From: Desulfosoma sp.
GTDB taxonomy: Bacteria; Desulfobacterota; Syntrophobacteria; Syntrophobacterales; DSM-9756
DNA: 64,000 nt
Assembly: GCA_037481875.1 (NCBI GenBank)
Contig: JBBFKY010000008.1
Coordinates: 62,001-126,000, forward strand
Direction of reading: 5' to 3'
Positions 18,017 to 27,175 of this stretch are shown here, piece by piece. The number at the start of each line of letters is the position of its first letter. Positions within the stretch are counted from its first letter, which is position 1. The notes below the pieces were generated by a model. It did not search any database. It saw only the letters and a list, made by a program, of their open reading frames with translations, and was not told the DNA's origin. Position numbers and translations under genes: made by a program.

Positions 18017-18075
18017 GAACCCCTCCTCCTTGTGATAATTCCGCACTGATTTTCCCTAAGCCGCTGGAGCGCGCA

Positions 18076-18140
18076 ATCGTGAAGTCATAAATCGTAAATC
18101 GTGAAATCGTAAAGTGTGAATCATGAAGATGGGAGTCGTG
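18076..18140 (+). repeat. degenerate ATCGTGAA-type 7-8-mer tandem repeat (copy A)
   Basis: Between rpe and the hbd gene the plus strand reads as a chain of related 7-8-base units: ATCGTGAA, ATCGTAA, ATCGTGAA, ATCGTAA, TCATGAA, then TCGTGAA. The mirror-image copy B lies on the other side of rpe. No open frame crosses it. Confidence 0.75.
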
Positions 18141-18168
18141 AACGGCCCAGCCACGGGTCATCGTTCCC

Positions 18169-18834
18169 CTAATTGTTAGGAAACCGATTTTTAAGAGCGC
18201 CGACGGTCCGATGGTAGTCGGAACCTTGGAAGACCGCCGAACCGGCCACAAAGACATCCACACCGGCTTCCACCAAAACATCCACCGTGTCCACGCAGAC
18301 TCCCCCATCCACTTCAATGAGCACTTTCAGGGATCTTTCGTCGATCCATCGGCGCAGTTCTCGAATCTTAGGAACCACCGAGCCGATAAATTTCTGGCCT
18401 CCAAAACCTGGGTTCACGGTCATGAGCAGCACCATGTCCACGTGCTCAAGCAAGGGTTCTATAAGACATAGCGGCGTAGCAGGGTTCACCGCCACCGATG
18501 CCTTGGCTCCCAATTCCCGAATACGTTGCACGATTCGATGTCCATGAGTGCACGCCTCCACATGGACGCCAAGCCAGTCGGCCCCGGCGGCCACAAAGGC
18601 TTCCAAGTAACGATCGGGATCGGTGATCATGAGGTGCACATCCAAGGGTAAAGAGGTTGCCCGCCGTACCGCCCTGACCACGTCCGGACCGATGGTGATG
18701 TTGGGAACGAAATGGCCATCCATGACGTCCACATGAATCCAATCGGCACCCGCCTCTTCCACGGCTCGAACTTCTTCGGCCAACCGTCCGAAATCCGCCG
18801 AGAGAATGGATGGTGCCAGAATCCGTCTTCCCAT
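18169..18834 (-). CDS. rpe: ribulose-phosphate 3-epimerase
   Basis: 221 residues, the family length. The TIM-barrel markers are present: APSILSADFGRL at the start, HVDVMDGHFVPNIT with metal-binding His/Asp, HLMITDP, VMSVNPGF-like MTVNPGFGGQ, and EVDGGV with the second catalytic aspartate. It interconverts ribulose-5-phosphate and xylulose-5-phosphate. It is the last gene of the priA-def-fmt-DUF116-rsmB-rpe run and is bracketed by two inverted copies of an ATCGTGAA-type repeat array. Confidence 0.96.
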   Translation of the reverse strand: MGRRILAPSILSADFGRLAEEVRAVEEAGADWIHVDVMDGHFVPNITIGPDVVRAVRRATSLPLDVHLMITDPDRYLEAFVAAGADWLGVHVEACTHGHRIVQRIRELGAKASVAVNPATPLCLIEPLLEHVDMVLLMTVNPGFGGQKFIGSVVPKIRELRRWIDERSLKVLIEVDGGVCVDTVDVLVEAGVDVFVAGSAVFQGSDYHRTVGALKNRFPNN

Positions 18835-18862
18835 AACTGGCTCTCCCTACCCCTGACCCCTC

Positions 18863-18912
18863 CACGACTTCACGATTTACGATTTCACGATTTACGATTT
18901 CACGACTTCACG
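18863..18912 (-). repeat. degenerate ATCGTGAA-type 7-8-mer tandem repeat (copy B), overlapping the rsmB stop
   Basis: The minus strand reads TCGTGAAATCGTAA repeated about twice, flanked by GTGAAGTCGTG. The rsmB stop codon (18908-18910) lies inside the array, so the repeat supplies the 3' end of that gene. The array is inverted relative to copy A at 18076-18140. Confidence 0.8.
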
Positions 18913-20254
18913 AAAAACGTCGCCATCGTGCGACGAAAAAGCCGTCCGTGCCATGCCTGTGCGGCCAGGTAGCCACGTACGGTCCTTCGGCCACAACTTG
19001 GCATGTTTCCGGGAGCGTTTTCGAAGCCGGTTCCCGAATCCATTCAGGAAAGGCCTCGGAGAAATCGTCAGCCACCCCTTGATTTTCCAGCTCAAAAACC
19101 GTGCACGTGGCATAGACCAGAATCCCGCCCCTTCTAACAAAACGGGCGGCCTGGCGCAAGAAGGCCTTTTGGGTGAGGCTGGCCCGGTAAGGAGATCGTG
19201 CGCTTCGACGCCATTTGATATCGGGATTTCTTCGAAGCACTCCAAAGCCTGTGCATGGCGCATCCACAAGCACTCGATCGAAAAGCCCTGTCTCTTCCGG
19301 CCTTAACTCCATAACGTCGGCTTCCAAGGTTCGGACACAATCGAGGCCTTGACGTCGAGCATTGAGCTCGAGCTCTTCCAGCTTCCAGGCGTCCCGGTCC
19401 ACGGCCACAATTTCCCCTTGGTTTTTCATCAGGATTCCCAGATGCGTCGTCTTTCCGCCAAACCCCGCACACAGATCCAAAATGCGCTCTTTGGGCTGAG
19501 GATCCACCACCAGGGCTACCATCTGGGAGGCGTCATCCTGCACTTGAATCCATCCAAGAGCATAGGGTTCGCAGGTTCCCAGATCCATGCGGACGGACCC
19601 AAGACGAACGGCATGGGACAGAAGCGGGGAAGGTTCCGCCGGGATATTCCTTTCGCGAAACCATTGAATCACCTGGTCTCGATCCGCTCTTAAAGTGTTG
19701 ACTCGACAGGTGGTTCCCGCCGGTTCATTGTTGGCGCGCAATAATGCCGACGCTTCTTCCAAACCCCATCTTTTCAAAGCATATTCCGAATACCACTCAG
19801 GATGGGACGTCATGACGGAAAGCCATAGCACCGCATTTTCATCGGCCCTTGGCCACGGCCATTTCCCTTCCATGCGCAGCGCCTGGCGAAGCACCGCGTT
19901 CACAAACCCCACCGTGCGTTTTGGATAAGCCGTCTTGGCGATTTCCACGGTCTCATGAACCGCTGCATGAGCTGGAATCTTTTCAAGGAAGAGAATCTGA
20001 TAGAGGCCGAGACGAAGGAGGAGGCGTACATTCGGGTCCAACTTTTTCCCTTCAGTCAGCACCTCCAGGTGCCAATCTAAACGTTGCCTCCAGCGCAACA
20101 CCCCGTAAACGAGTTCGGTAAGCAAAGCACGATCTCGAGGGTCAATATGAGGGTTTTGGCCCAGGGCCACTCGCAGAAGGCGGTCTGGATGAGCTGGACG
20201 TCGCTCCATCTGCAGAAGCAAACGGTAAGCCAGGGAACGTACGTCGTCCATCAA
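18908..20254 (-). CDS. rsmB: 16S rRNA (cytosine-C5)-methyltransferase RsmB
   Basis: 448 residues. The N-terminal NusB-like helical RNA-binding domain spans roughly residues 1-140. It is followed by a SAM methyltransferase with LDLCAGFGGKTTHLG (SAM site), VDAPCTGFGVLRRNPD (catalytic-assist Pro-Cys) and VYATCTVFELEN (Thr-Cys nucleophile). It methylates C967-equivalent of 16S rRNA in other bacteria. Its start overlaps the DUF116 stop by four bases. Its stop is embedded in a repeat array, so the last residues (RRWRRFS) may be shaped by the repeat. Confidence 0.94.
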   Translation of the reverse strand: MMDDVRSLAYRLLLQMERRPAHPDRLLRVALGQNPHIDPRDRALLTELVYGVLRWRQRLDWHLEVLTEGKKLDPNVRLLLRLGLYQILFLEKIPAHAAVHETVEIAKTAYPKRTVGFVNAVLRQALRMEGKWPWPRADENAVLWLSVMTSHPEWYSEYALKRWGLEEASALLRANNEPAGTTCRVNTLRADRDQVIQWFRERNIPAEPSPLLSHAVRLGSVRMDLGTCEPYALGWIQVQDDASQMVALVVDPQPKERILDLCAGFGGKTTHLGILMKNQGEIVAVDRDAWKLEELELNARRQGLDCVRTLEADVMELRPEETGLFDRVLVDAPCTGFGVLRRNPDIKWRRSARSPYRASLTQKAFLRQAARFVRRGGILVYATCTVFELENQGVADDFSEAFPEWIREPASKTLPETCQVVAEGPYVATWPHRHGTDGFFVARWRRFS

Positions 20255-21027
20255 GGTCTTTCTTGGTTCGTTTCCATGAGGCTCGTCAACACGGCGCGTA
20301 CTTCCTCAAGAGGCACCCGCGTATCCACGCACGGCCCATGGGGTCTCTCGTTAAAAATGCCGTACACAGGCAAAGGCAGCGTATCTTGAATACCGCTCAC
20401 AAGGTCGCGTTCACAAGCCACCGCCACAATGAGGTCGGGACGGGTTTCCGTCACAATACGACGAGCCATGGTGCCTCCTGTGGCCACAGCCAGATGGATC
20501 CCATAACGTTCTTTGATTTCAAGAAGTTCGGCGATAGGGCACTGGCCGCACCTTTTGCAATTGTCTACATGAAAGGTGACGCGTACAGGACACTGAGAAA
20601 ACTGAAGGCAATGAGGCATAAGCAACAACACATGACGGGGCTTCCTTCGAGATCGCACCCAGGCAAGGACCAGTTCGTTGTTAACGTTTACAAAGGCATG
20701 CTGCACAGCCTTTTTGGATACCCCTACAAGTCGCCCCACGAGGATCAGCAAAGGAAGAAGCACTTTGGCGCTCATGTGGCGTAACAGAGCGGAAAAGGGG
20801 ACATCGCGGCCCAGCAGAATGGAGACGATAAGAAGACCAAAACCGCTCAATAATGTGGTCAAGAGTACAACAAAAAAGATCCCTGCCACCTGAGGAAGCA
20901 GAGGATGAAGGCGTTCAAAACCCCAGTAGGGTACTGCAAAGAGAAGCCCCAGCCCTGCCACTAAAAAAACACAGGCCGCCAAAAGCAGTCCAATGATGAG
21001 GGATTTTTCTGATAGGAACGAACCCAT
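20251..21027 (-). CDS. DUF116 family membrane protein
   Basis: 258 residues. Two membrane helices fill the first 75 residues. A cytoplasmic domain then has the DUF116 cysteines: CLQFSQCPVRV, CKRCGQCPI, ACERD and a late HGPCVDTRVP. The cysteine spacing suggests a metal or Fe-S site. The family is often found, as here, between fmt and rsmB, and its biochemical role is not established. It overlaps rsmB by four bases, so it is in the same operon. Confidence 0.88.
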   Translation of the reverse strand: MGSFLSEKSLIIGLLLAACVFLVAGLGLLFAVPYWGFERLHPLLPQVAGIFFVVLLTTLLSGFGLLIVSILLGRDVPFSALLRHMSAKVLLPLLILVGRLVGVSKKAVQHAFVNVNNELVLAWVRSRRKPRHVLLLMPHCLQFSQCPVRVTFHVDNCKRCGQCPIAELLEIKERYGIHLAVATGGTMARRIVTETRPDLIVAVACERDLVSGIQDTLPLPVYGIFNERPHGPCVDTRVPLEEVRAVLTSLMETNQERP

Positions 21028-21048
21028 GAGACCGAAGGGCTTTCTCGC

Positions 21049-21981
21049 TCAGGTAAAGACCGAACCGAGGGGAAGATCGTAGCCTCTAAGGAAAGCCTCT
21101 GCAGGCACCGGCTTTCGCCCCTCCATCTGAAGCGTTCCTATAGCCACGGCGACTCCATCGCCGGCGCGTACGAGCAGACCGTCCTGGGAAAGGCCCAGCA
21201 CCTCCCCCGGAAGCCCTTCTGCGGAGTGTGCCGTCAGGCGGGCGTTAAAAAACTTGATCCTTTTTCCCCCATGATAGCTAAACGCCCCTGGCCAAGGATC
21301 AAAGGCTCGAATCCGACAACTCACGGAAGCCGCAGATTCCTGCCAAGGAATATGGAGTTCATGCTTTTGAATAGGAGGTGCCAGGACAGCTTGCGTATCA
21401 TCTTGAGGCACGGGTCGGCACGCACCGTGAATCCAAGCTTCCAGAGTTCGGCAAAGGAGCTCGGCTCCTACTCGGGCCAAGGTGTCGTGCAGTGTTCCAA
21501 AAGTGTCGAGCTCACCGATGGGTACCCGTTCTACGGCCAGGACAGGACCGGTGTCCAGACCTTCAGTCATAAGCATGATGGAAACGCCGGTTTCCTTTTC
21601 CCCATGAAGAACCGCTCGCTGAATGGGGGCCGCGCCACGGTATTTGGGCAGCAGTGAAGGATGAACATTGAGAGCACCAAAGGGAAAACCTTCCAAAAGA
21701 CTCTTTGGAAGGATCTGCCCATAGGCTACAAGGACCAAAGCCTGGGCTTGCAAGGAAGTGAGATCCCGAACTGTTTCCATATCCCGAATTCGATGAGGCT
21801 GCATCACCGGCAAACCCAAGCGATCTGCTGTTATTTTTACAGGGGAAGGCGCCGGTTTTTGCCCACGGCCCTTGGGACGGTCGGGTTGGGTCACCACCTG
21901 AACAATGTGCACACCGCGCTCGTGCAAACGCAATAGAGTCGGTACGGCAAATTCCGGTGTACCACAAAAAACCACTCGCAC
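21049..21981 (-). CDS. fmt: methionyl-tRNA formyltransferase
   Basis: 310 residues, matching the family. The start region VRVVFCGTPEFAVPTL, the catalytic NVHPSLLPKYRGAAPIQ (Asn/His) and EGLDTGPVL are all present, with the C-terminal tRNA-binding domain after residue 205. AAAGGGA five bases before the GTG at 21981 supports that start; an upstream in-frame ATG at 22026 would overlap def by 34 bases and add 15 atypical residues. It formylates initiator tRNA, with def (the opposite step on nascent peptide) immediately upstream. Confidence 0.95.
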   Translation of the reverse strand: MRVVFCGTPEFAVPTLLRLHERGVHIVQVVTQPDRPKGRGQKPAPSPVKITADRLGLPVMQPHRIRDMETVRDLTSLQAQALVLVAYGQILPKSLLEGFPFGALNVHPSLLPKYRGAAPIQRAVLHGEKETGVSIMLMTEGLDTGPVLAVERVPIGELDTFGTLHDTLARVGAELLCRTLEAWIHGACRPVPQDDTQAVLAPPIQKHELHIPWQESAASVSCRIRAFDPWPGAFSYHGGKRIKFFNARLTAHSAEGLPGEVLGLSQDGLLVRAGDGVAVAIGTLQMEGRKPVPAEAFLRGYDLPLGSVFT

Positions 21982-21992
21982 CGGATTCCCTT

Positions 21993-22505
21993 TCAGGCCG
22001 ATGCCTCGAGAGCCCGCTTTTTCCATTTTCTCTTGAATATGTCTTTCTTAATGGGATTGAGGTAATCGATAAAAAGACGCCCGTTCAAATGGTCGATTTC
22101 GTGTTGCAGGGCGACCGCAAGCAACCCGTCGGCTTGGATCTCTATAGGCTTTCCATCGGCGTTCAGACCACGGACAACAACCTTTTCGTGTCTTTGAACC
22201 GGAGAAAAAAAGTCCGGCACACTCAAACACCCCTCTTCCCACACGATGTGTCCCTCGGCACGTACGATCTGAGGGTTCACCAACACGATCAAGCCGTGAG
22301 GGTCGTCTTCCTTTTGAAGATCCACGACGATAAGTTGAACGGGCTTGCCCACTTGATTAGCCGCCAGGCCGATACCTGGGGCGTTGTACATGGTTTCGGC
22401 CATATCGTCTATGAGTTTTCGGACCTTTCCATCCACTTTCTCGATGGGTTTCGCTTTTTCTCGAAGTACAGGCTCCGGATAAATGCAAATGTTCAAAAGG
22501 GCCAT
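21993..22505 (-). CDS. def: peptide deformylase
   Basis: 170 residues with the three deformylase motifs: GIGLAANQVG, EEGCLSVP (metal cysteine) and QHEIDHLNG (HExxH-type metal histidines and catalytic glutamate). The ATG at 22505 (ALLNICIYPEPVL) has GAGG six bases upstream and gives the normal N terminus; a longer in-frame reading to 22586 adds unrelated residues. It removes the N-formyl group from nascent proteins. It is transcribed between priA and fmt. Confidence 0.95.
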   Translation of the reverse strand: MALLNICIYPEPVLREKAKPIEKVDGKVRKLIDDMAETMYNAPGIGLAANQVGKPVQLIVVDLQKEDDPHGLIVLVNPQIVRAEGHIVWEEGCLSVPDFFSPVQRHEKVVVRGLNADGKPIEIQADGLLAVALQHEIDHLNGRLFIDYLNPIKKDIFKRKWKKRALEASA

Positions 22506-22620
22506 GATTCGCCTCGATTTGTCTTTCGTCATGCACTGTTCTGAAGCTTTTACCGTACTGTTTGACAGTAATAGTCCCACGGACAAATTGCAAGATAAGG
22601 TCGATCAAGTCTTTTCGTTT

Positions 22621-25092
22621 TCACAGGCTGGAGACCGGATCCCGATCCACGGCGATCTGAACCGAGGTCATGCCAGAGTGATGGACGGCTTTCTCAAGAA
22701 TTCGTTCCACCGCTGTCTGAAGATCGTCGGCCTTCCATGCTTTCACGTAAAGATTATAGCGGTATCGCTTTTTGAGCTTTTGAATGGGTGCGGGAGCCGG
22801 GCCCAGAATCGCCAGAGGAATCCCTTGCGATTCTAATGCCTCTTTGGCGGCACGACCGATCTGCCCTAACACCGCGGCCGCCTGAGCGGTCATGTCAAGG
22901 TTCGGGCCTGTGACCAGCAAGCGAGCCATCCGTGTAAAGGGAGGGTATTGAAGAGCACGGCGTGACGTCAATTCATGCTCGCAAAAATGACCATAATCCA
23001 AGGTTGCCGCCGCCTGAATCACGTAATGATGCGGATTGTAGGTTTGTAAGACCACTCGACCGGGTTTTTCTCCACGCCCGGCTCGACCCGCCACCTGCAT
23101 CAACAGTTGGGCCGTGGTTTCTCCCGAACGAAAATCGCTGATCTGCAGGGAGGTATCGGCATTGATCACACCCACCAAAGTGACATGAGGAAAATCATGA
23201 CCCTTGGTGATCATCTGAGTGCCCACCAGAACCTGAACCTTTCTAGCTCGAAAAGCATCCAAAGTCTGCACCACCTTGGAAGGGCACGTCATCGTGTCCC
23301 GATCCATACGCAGGGTTTTTACATCAGGAAAGGTGCGCCGAAGTTCTTCCTCGACCCGTTCCGTGCCAAAGCCGAAAGGCACCATGACACCCTTGCCGCA
23401 GGCAGTGCATGTGCCGGGAATATTCTCTTCATGGCCGCAATAGTGGCACAAGACACGTTCCAAACTTTGATGATATGTCAAGCTCACGGCACAATGGGGG
23501 CATTGGCGCACGGTCCCGCACAGACGGCACAGGAAAAAGGAGGCAAACCCGCGCCGGTTTAAAAACAACATGGCCTGTCCGTCATCCTGAAAGGTTTCCT
23601 GCAACGCCTTCACCAGCTCGGGAGAAAGCACTCGATAAGGACCCCGATGCCGCCGCATATCCACAATATCAATCTGCGGCAATGGGCGGTCTTCTACTCT
23701 CTTGAGCATAGTCACCAGGGTGTAACGTCCTGTGCGGCCATGATAGTAGGATTGGAGGGACGGTGTGGCGGAACCGAGAATCACAGGCACATTGGTGATC
23801 CTGGCGCGCATGACAGCTACATCTCGAGCATGATAGCGTAATCGTTCTTCCTGCTTGTAGGACAGGTCATGTTCTTCATCGACTATGATCAATCCCAGAT
23901 TTCTGACGGGACTCAAAACCGCCGATCGCACCCCTAGGACCACCGTGGCCTGTCCGGACCTGATTTTCCTCCACTGATCATCTCGAACCCCGGAAGCCAA
24001 GCCGCTATGCCAAACGGAAAGCCCATCTCCAAAGCATGCTCGAAATTGCGCCTCCAGCTGCGTGCTCAAAGCAATTTCCGGTACCAGCACCAAAGCCGTT
24101 CGCCCCTGAAGGATCGCCTTTTCCACAAGATGCAGGTAAATCTCCGTTTTTCCACTTCCTGTCACCCCGTAGAGCACAAAAGGTTTAAAGGAAGGGGACA
24201 AAACGGCCCCTTCCATGATGCTCAAGGCCGCTTTTTGCTCAGGGGTGAGCTCCACAGGCCTTGTGGTAGACACATCTTGTGCCAACGGGGATTCGCGCAC
24301 CGTTTCCCGCTCTTCAACAACAATGGATCCTTCGGCGGCCAACTTTCGCACCCAGTAGGACGCCTGGGGTGCGAGTCGACGCAAGTCCCTCAAAGAACAA
24401 GCCCCCCCGGAATCCTGAAGAACATTCAGGAAACGCCTTAGGTGAGGGCTGGCGGCGATTCGCTTTTCTGAAGGCATCTGCCGCAAGACCACGATCTTTT
24501 GAATCTTTGCCGAAGGTTCCAGGGACGGCCAGGAGTATTGCCAGGAAACCCAGCCTAGGGATTCCAGACGTTTCAAATGGGCTTTCCATCCCTTAGGCAG
24601 GTTTTCAAGATCCTTTAAGTCCAAATCTTGTCGTTCCAAAAAAGCAGCTTCAAGAGCCTGAGCGCCGGGGTTTTTATTTTTGGGCTGTGAAGAATCCTGA
24701 ACCCCGTAACGACCTTCAGATGTAAGACCATAGCGTTTTTGAGGATGAGCCACGAGGCTTGAAGGCAAGACCGCCTCCAAGACTAAAGGCAGGGGATGAA
24801 AGTAGTACCGAGACATCCACGCACACAAAGCCATCACATCAGAAGGAAGAATGGGCGCTTCGTCCACCACATGCCGAACCTCTTTGAGGGTCGCAGGATC
24901 AACATCTCCGGGTAAATGCTCTTCCATGGCCACCACCACGGCCACGGCTTCACGGTGTCCGAGAGGGACCAGGACTCGGCAACCTACCAAATTCTTTCCG
25001 GACCACAACGCCGAAAGACGGTAGTGTAGACATTCCGAGGGTCCTCTTAAAACGGCACACAAGACTAAATTCATGGAATCATTGGAACTCAT
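22621..25092 (-). CDS. priA: primosomal protein N' (replication restart helicase PriA)
   Basis: 823 residues. The helicase core has GVTGSGKTEIYLHLVEKA (Walker A), VDEEHDLSYKQEE (DEEH box) and GSATPSLQSYY. The eight-cysteine zinc-binding insert begins CRLCGTVRQCPHC and ends CTACGKG. The late GRAGRG motif is present. It reloads the replisome at stalled forks. The ATG at 25092 overlaps the upstream peptidase stop by four bases; an alternative ATG at 25074 gives MNLVLC. The N-terminal 3'-end-binding domain looks complete. Confidence 0.95.
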   Translation of the reverse strand: MSSNDSMNLVLCAVLRGPSECLHYRLSALWSGKNLVGCRVLVPLGHREAVAVVVAMEEHLPGDVDPATLKEVRHVVDEAPILPSDVMALCAWMSRYYFHPLPLVLEAVLPSSLVAHPQKRYGLTSEGRYGVQDSSQPKNKNPGAQALEAAFLERQDLDLKDLENLPKGWKAHLKRLESLGWVSWQYSWPSLEPSAKIQKIVVLRQMPSEKRIAASPHLRRFLNVLQDSGGACSLRDLRRLAPQASYWVRKLAAEGSIVVEERETVRESPLAQDVSTTRPVELTPEQKAALSIMEGAVLSPSFKPFVLYGVTGSGKTEIYLHLVEKAILQGRTALVLVPEIALSTQLEAQFRACFGDGLSVWHSGLASGVRDDQWRKIRSGQATVVLGVRSAVLSPVRNLGLIIVDEEHDLSYKQEERLRYHARDVAVMRARITNVPVILGSATPSLQSYYHGRTGRYTLVTMLKRVEDRPLPQIDIVDMRRHRGPYRVLSPELVKALQETFQDDGQAMLFLNRRGFASFFLCRLCGTVRQCPHCAVSLTYHQSLERVLCHYCGHEENIPGTCTACGKGVMVPFGFGTERVEEELRRTFPDVKTLRMDRDTMTCPSKVVQTLDAFRARKVQVLVGTQMITKGHDFPHVTLVGVINADTSLQISDFRSGETTAQLLMQVAGRAGRGEKPGRVVLQTYNPHHYVIQAAATLDYGHFCEHELTSRRALQYPPFTRMARLLVTGPNLDMTAQAAAVLGQIGRAAKEALESQGIPLAILGPAPAPIQKLKKRYRYNLYVKAWKADDLQTAVERILEKAVHHSGMTSVQIAVDRDPVSSL

Positions 25093-26438
25093 GGATGGCC
25101 GGACTCCGCCGATTCCTTGGAAGCCACAGCGGGAAAACTCATGCGGGCCGCATATTCGCGTTGCTTATTCATGAAATCGGCCATAAGTGACTTGGGAATG
25201 GATCGAGCACGAGGAAAAGAAGTTTTGAGAAAATCCACCGGTCTTTCGTTCTGGTAAAATCGAAAATCCAGGTGCGGGCCTGTAGCCAGCCCCGAAGAAC
25301 CCACGTAGCCGACAATGTCGCCTTGTCGTACGCGAGAGCCTACCTTGAGCCCACGGGCATAGTCCGACAGATGCCCATAGGAGGTTTTGTACACGGCATC
25401 GTGTTGAATTTCTATATAGCGGCCGAAACCACCGTTCCAGCCTAGCTTGACGACCTTTCCGTCACCGAGAGCACAGACGGGTGTTCCGGTGGGTGCCGCG
25501 TAATCGATTCCCAGGTGAGGCCTGAAGATCCTGAGCACCGGATGCAATCGTCGGTAGGTGAAGGTGGAGCTTATCCGCCGATAACTCAAAGGGGCCTTGA
25601 GAAACATTTTTCGTAGGGACCGACCTTGCGCATCGAAATAGTCCCTGAAGCCATCCGGAAATTCGTAAAGGTAGGCCTCGTACGTCTCCCCCGAAACGGT
25701 CATCTTTGCGGCTAGAATGGGCCCCCCCTTGACGAGCCGGCCGTCAGCAACGGTGATCTCGTAAAGTGCGGCAAAGCGGTCCCCGGACTGAAGATCCGAC
25801 GTGAAATCCACATCATAGGCAAAGAGATCGGCTAAATCCATGACGAGTGCCGAGGGCATGCCTTGTTCCACGCAGGAACTGTAGAGATTATCCGTGATGG
25901 TTCCTATGACGGATTCCGTAAAAGTCAGCTCAGAAGGGTTTTCATGTCTACAAACCCAGGCATCCCCCTGTCTCAAAAGTAGGCGCCGTTCCCCCGATGA
26001 TGCCCTTATATGAAGGCGCACCGAATCGCCCGTGTTCCGCAAGACGTCGATTTCCAAAACATCGCCAGGTTTCAAATCCTCCGGGCGACACGCCGCAAGA
26101 GCTTCCCCTTGCCACACACTCATATCCTGTAAGGAAAGACCCAAGGAAATGACAATCTTGTAGAGGTTGTCTCCCGACTTGACGGTGTAGTTCTTCTTCT
26201 CAAATCGGTCCCAGTACCGCAGTTCTAATGAATAGACATCTTCATAGACGGATTGTTGGAAAGGCTGAGGCATCGGTGCCCCTGTGTCTGAACTAACGGC
26301 TTCGTTTGCAGGGCCTTTTTCTTGAGGTGATTTCACCCACAAATGCCAAGCGGCCCACCCTGCTACCAAACTCAAAACAATAAGGCCCAATCCTCCCAAA
26401 AGCCTTCTCAACATCCTTCGCGCGTTGGAATATCCCAT
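25089..26438 (-). CDS. M23-family peptidoglycan endopeptidase with LysM/OapA-like domain
   Basis: 449 residues. An N-terminal membrane anchor (GGLGLIVLSLVAGWAAWHLW) is followed by a LysM-like stretch (YTVKSGDNLYKIVISLGLS) and, from about residue 280, the LytM/M23 domain with HLGIDYAAPTGTPV (HxxxD zinc site) and YGHLS. The usual HxH reads GPHLDFRF here: the second histidine is aspartate, so full zinc ligation is not certain. GGAGGGG precedes the ATG. It probably acts on or scaffolds the cell wall from the outer face of the inner membrane. It is the first gene of the priA operon. Confidence 0.88.
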   Translation of the reverse strand: MGYSNARRMLRRLLGGLGLIVLSLVAGWAAWHLWVKSPQEKGPANEAVSSDTGAPMPQPFQQSVYEDVYSLELRYWDRFEKKNYTVKSGDNLYKIVISLGLSLQDMSVWQGEALAACRPEDLKPGDVLEIDVLRNTGDSVRLHIRASSGERRLLLRQGDAWVCRHENPSELTFTESVIGTITDNLYSSCVEQGMPSALVMDLADLFAYDVDFTSDLQSGDRFAALYEITVADGRLVKGGPILAAKMTVSGETYEAYLYEFPDGFRDYFDAQGRSLRKMFLKAPLSYRRISSTFTYRRLHPVLRIFRPHLGIDYAAPTGTPVCALGDGKVVKLGWNGGFGRYIEIQHDAVYKTSYGHLSDYARGLKVGSRVRQGDIVGYVGSSGLATGPHLDFRFYQNERPVDFLKTSFPRARSIPKSLMADFMNKQREYAARMSFPAVASKESAESGHP

Positions 26439-26667
26439 TTCCCCTCCATAATGATGTTGCTCGTGAGCCTTTTCCCTAAAAGTCCTAGCACATCCTTTGA
26501 GAATCGGTCAAAACAAAGCCGGCAACCCCCGGCGATCCTTTGTGTCTGCTTCAGATAATAGCTTGGTTTTCTTATGTTATCTCTTTTCTCCATGCCGCCC
26601 GGCCTGCCTCACAAAAAAACCCTTGAAAAAAAACTTGATTCCATGCGGCTTTTCAGCGATTTATGGC
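26439..26667. other. divergent non-coding region between the M23 gene and hup
   Basis: About 230 bases before the hup promoter (the whole gap is 379 bases). It is AT-richer than its neighbours and carries no recognisable gene. Divergent promoters for the M23/priA operon and hup must lie here or just downstream. Confidence 0.5.
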
Positions 26668-26706
26668 TTGCCAAGGGTTTTTCGGCCAGTATAATTGGCT
26701 TGCCAA
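26664..26706 (+). promoter_or_regulatory. hup promoter flanked by two TGGCTTGCCAA operator-like repeats
   Basis: TTGCCA (26668-26673) and TATAAT (26690-26695) are separated by 16 bases, a good sigma-70 promoter. The same 11-mer TGGCTTGCCAA occurs at 26664-26674, covering the -35, and at 26696-26706, just after the -10, exactly 32 bases apart. The 11-mer is near-palindromic (TTGGC/GCCAA arms). The layout suggests a repressor binding both sides of the promoter, possibly HU itself. Confidence 0.6.
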
Positions 26707-26817
26707 TTGAGAATTATTCGCCCTTGACGATTGTGCGCCGGCAGACGTTCCACAGCTTCCCTTTGGTGTGTAGCCAAGTACGGGGTCAGGCTTCAACGAT
26801 AAACAGAGGAGGAGAGT

Positions 26818-27090
26818 ATGACGAAGGCGGATCTTATTTCTAGAATGGCCGACGAATCTGGAATCACCAAGGCCGCGGCTGAAAAGGCTCTGAACAGCTT
26901 TGTGGCGGCTGTCGCCGACAGTTTGGCCAAAGGGGAAAAAGTGACGCTGGTAGGCTTTGGAACGTTCAGCGTTGCAGAAAGGGCTCAAAGGGAAGGGCGA
27001 AATCCGCGTACGGGCGAGACCATCACCATTGCGGCCAGCAAGACCATCAAATTCAAAGCGGGAAGCAAGCTTAAAGAAGCTCTTCAGTAA
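26818..27090 (+). CDS. hup: HU-family DNA-binding protein
   Basis: 90 residues, the exact HU size, with the family signature [21 protein letters not shown] and the beta-arm proline in RNPRTGE. GAGGAGAGT precedes the ATG. It is a nucleoid-associated, DNA-bending protein. The gene stands alone between a strong promoter with duplicated operator-like sites and an intrinsic terminator, so it is a monocistronic unit. Confidence 0.96.
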   Translation: MTKADLISRMADESGITKAAAEKALNSFVAAVADSLAKGEKVTLVGFGTFSVAERAQREGRNPRTGETITIAASKTIKFKAGSKLKEALQ

Positions 27091-27175
27091 TATTTTCGTT
27101 GACTGGGTTGTTGAAAAACTCGAACGTAAAATGCCGTAAACCAGGCACGCAACAACCTTTAAGGGGCTGGATGAC

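Noticed and set aside
21982-22026. longer N terminus of Fmt starting at ATG 22026
   Set aside because: The extra 15 residues are atypical, overlap def, and have no ribosome site. GTG 21981 has AAAGGGA upstream and the usual VRVVFCGTPEF start.
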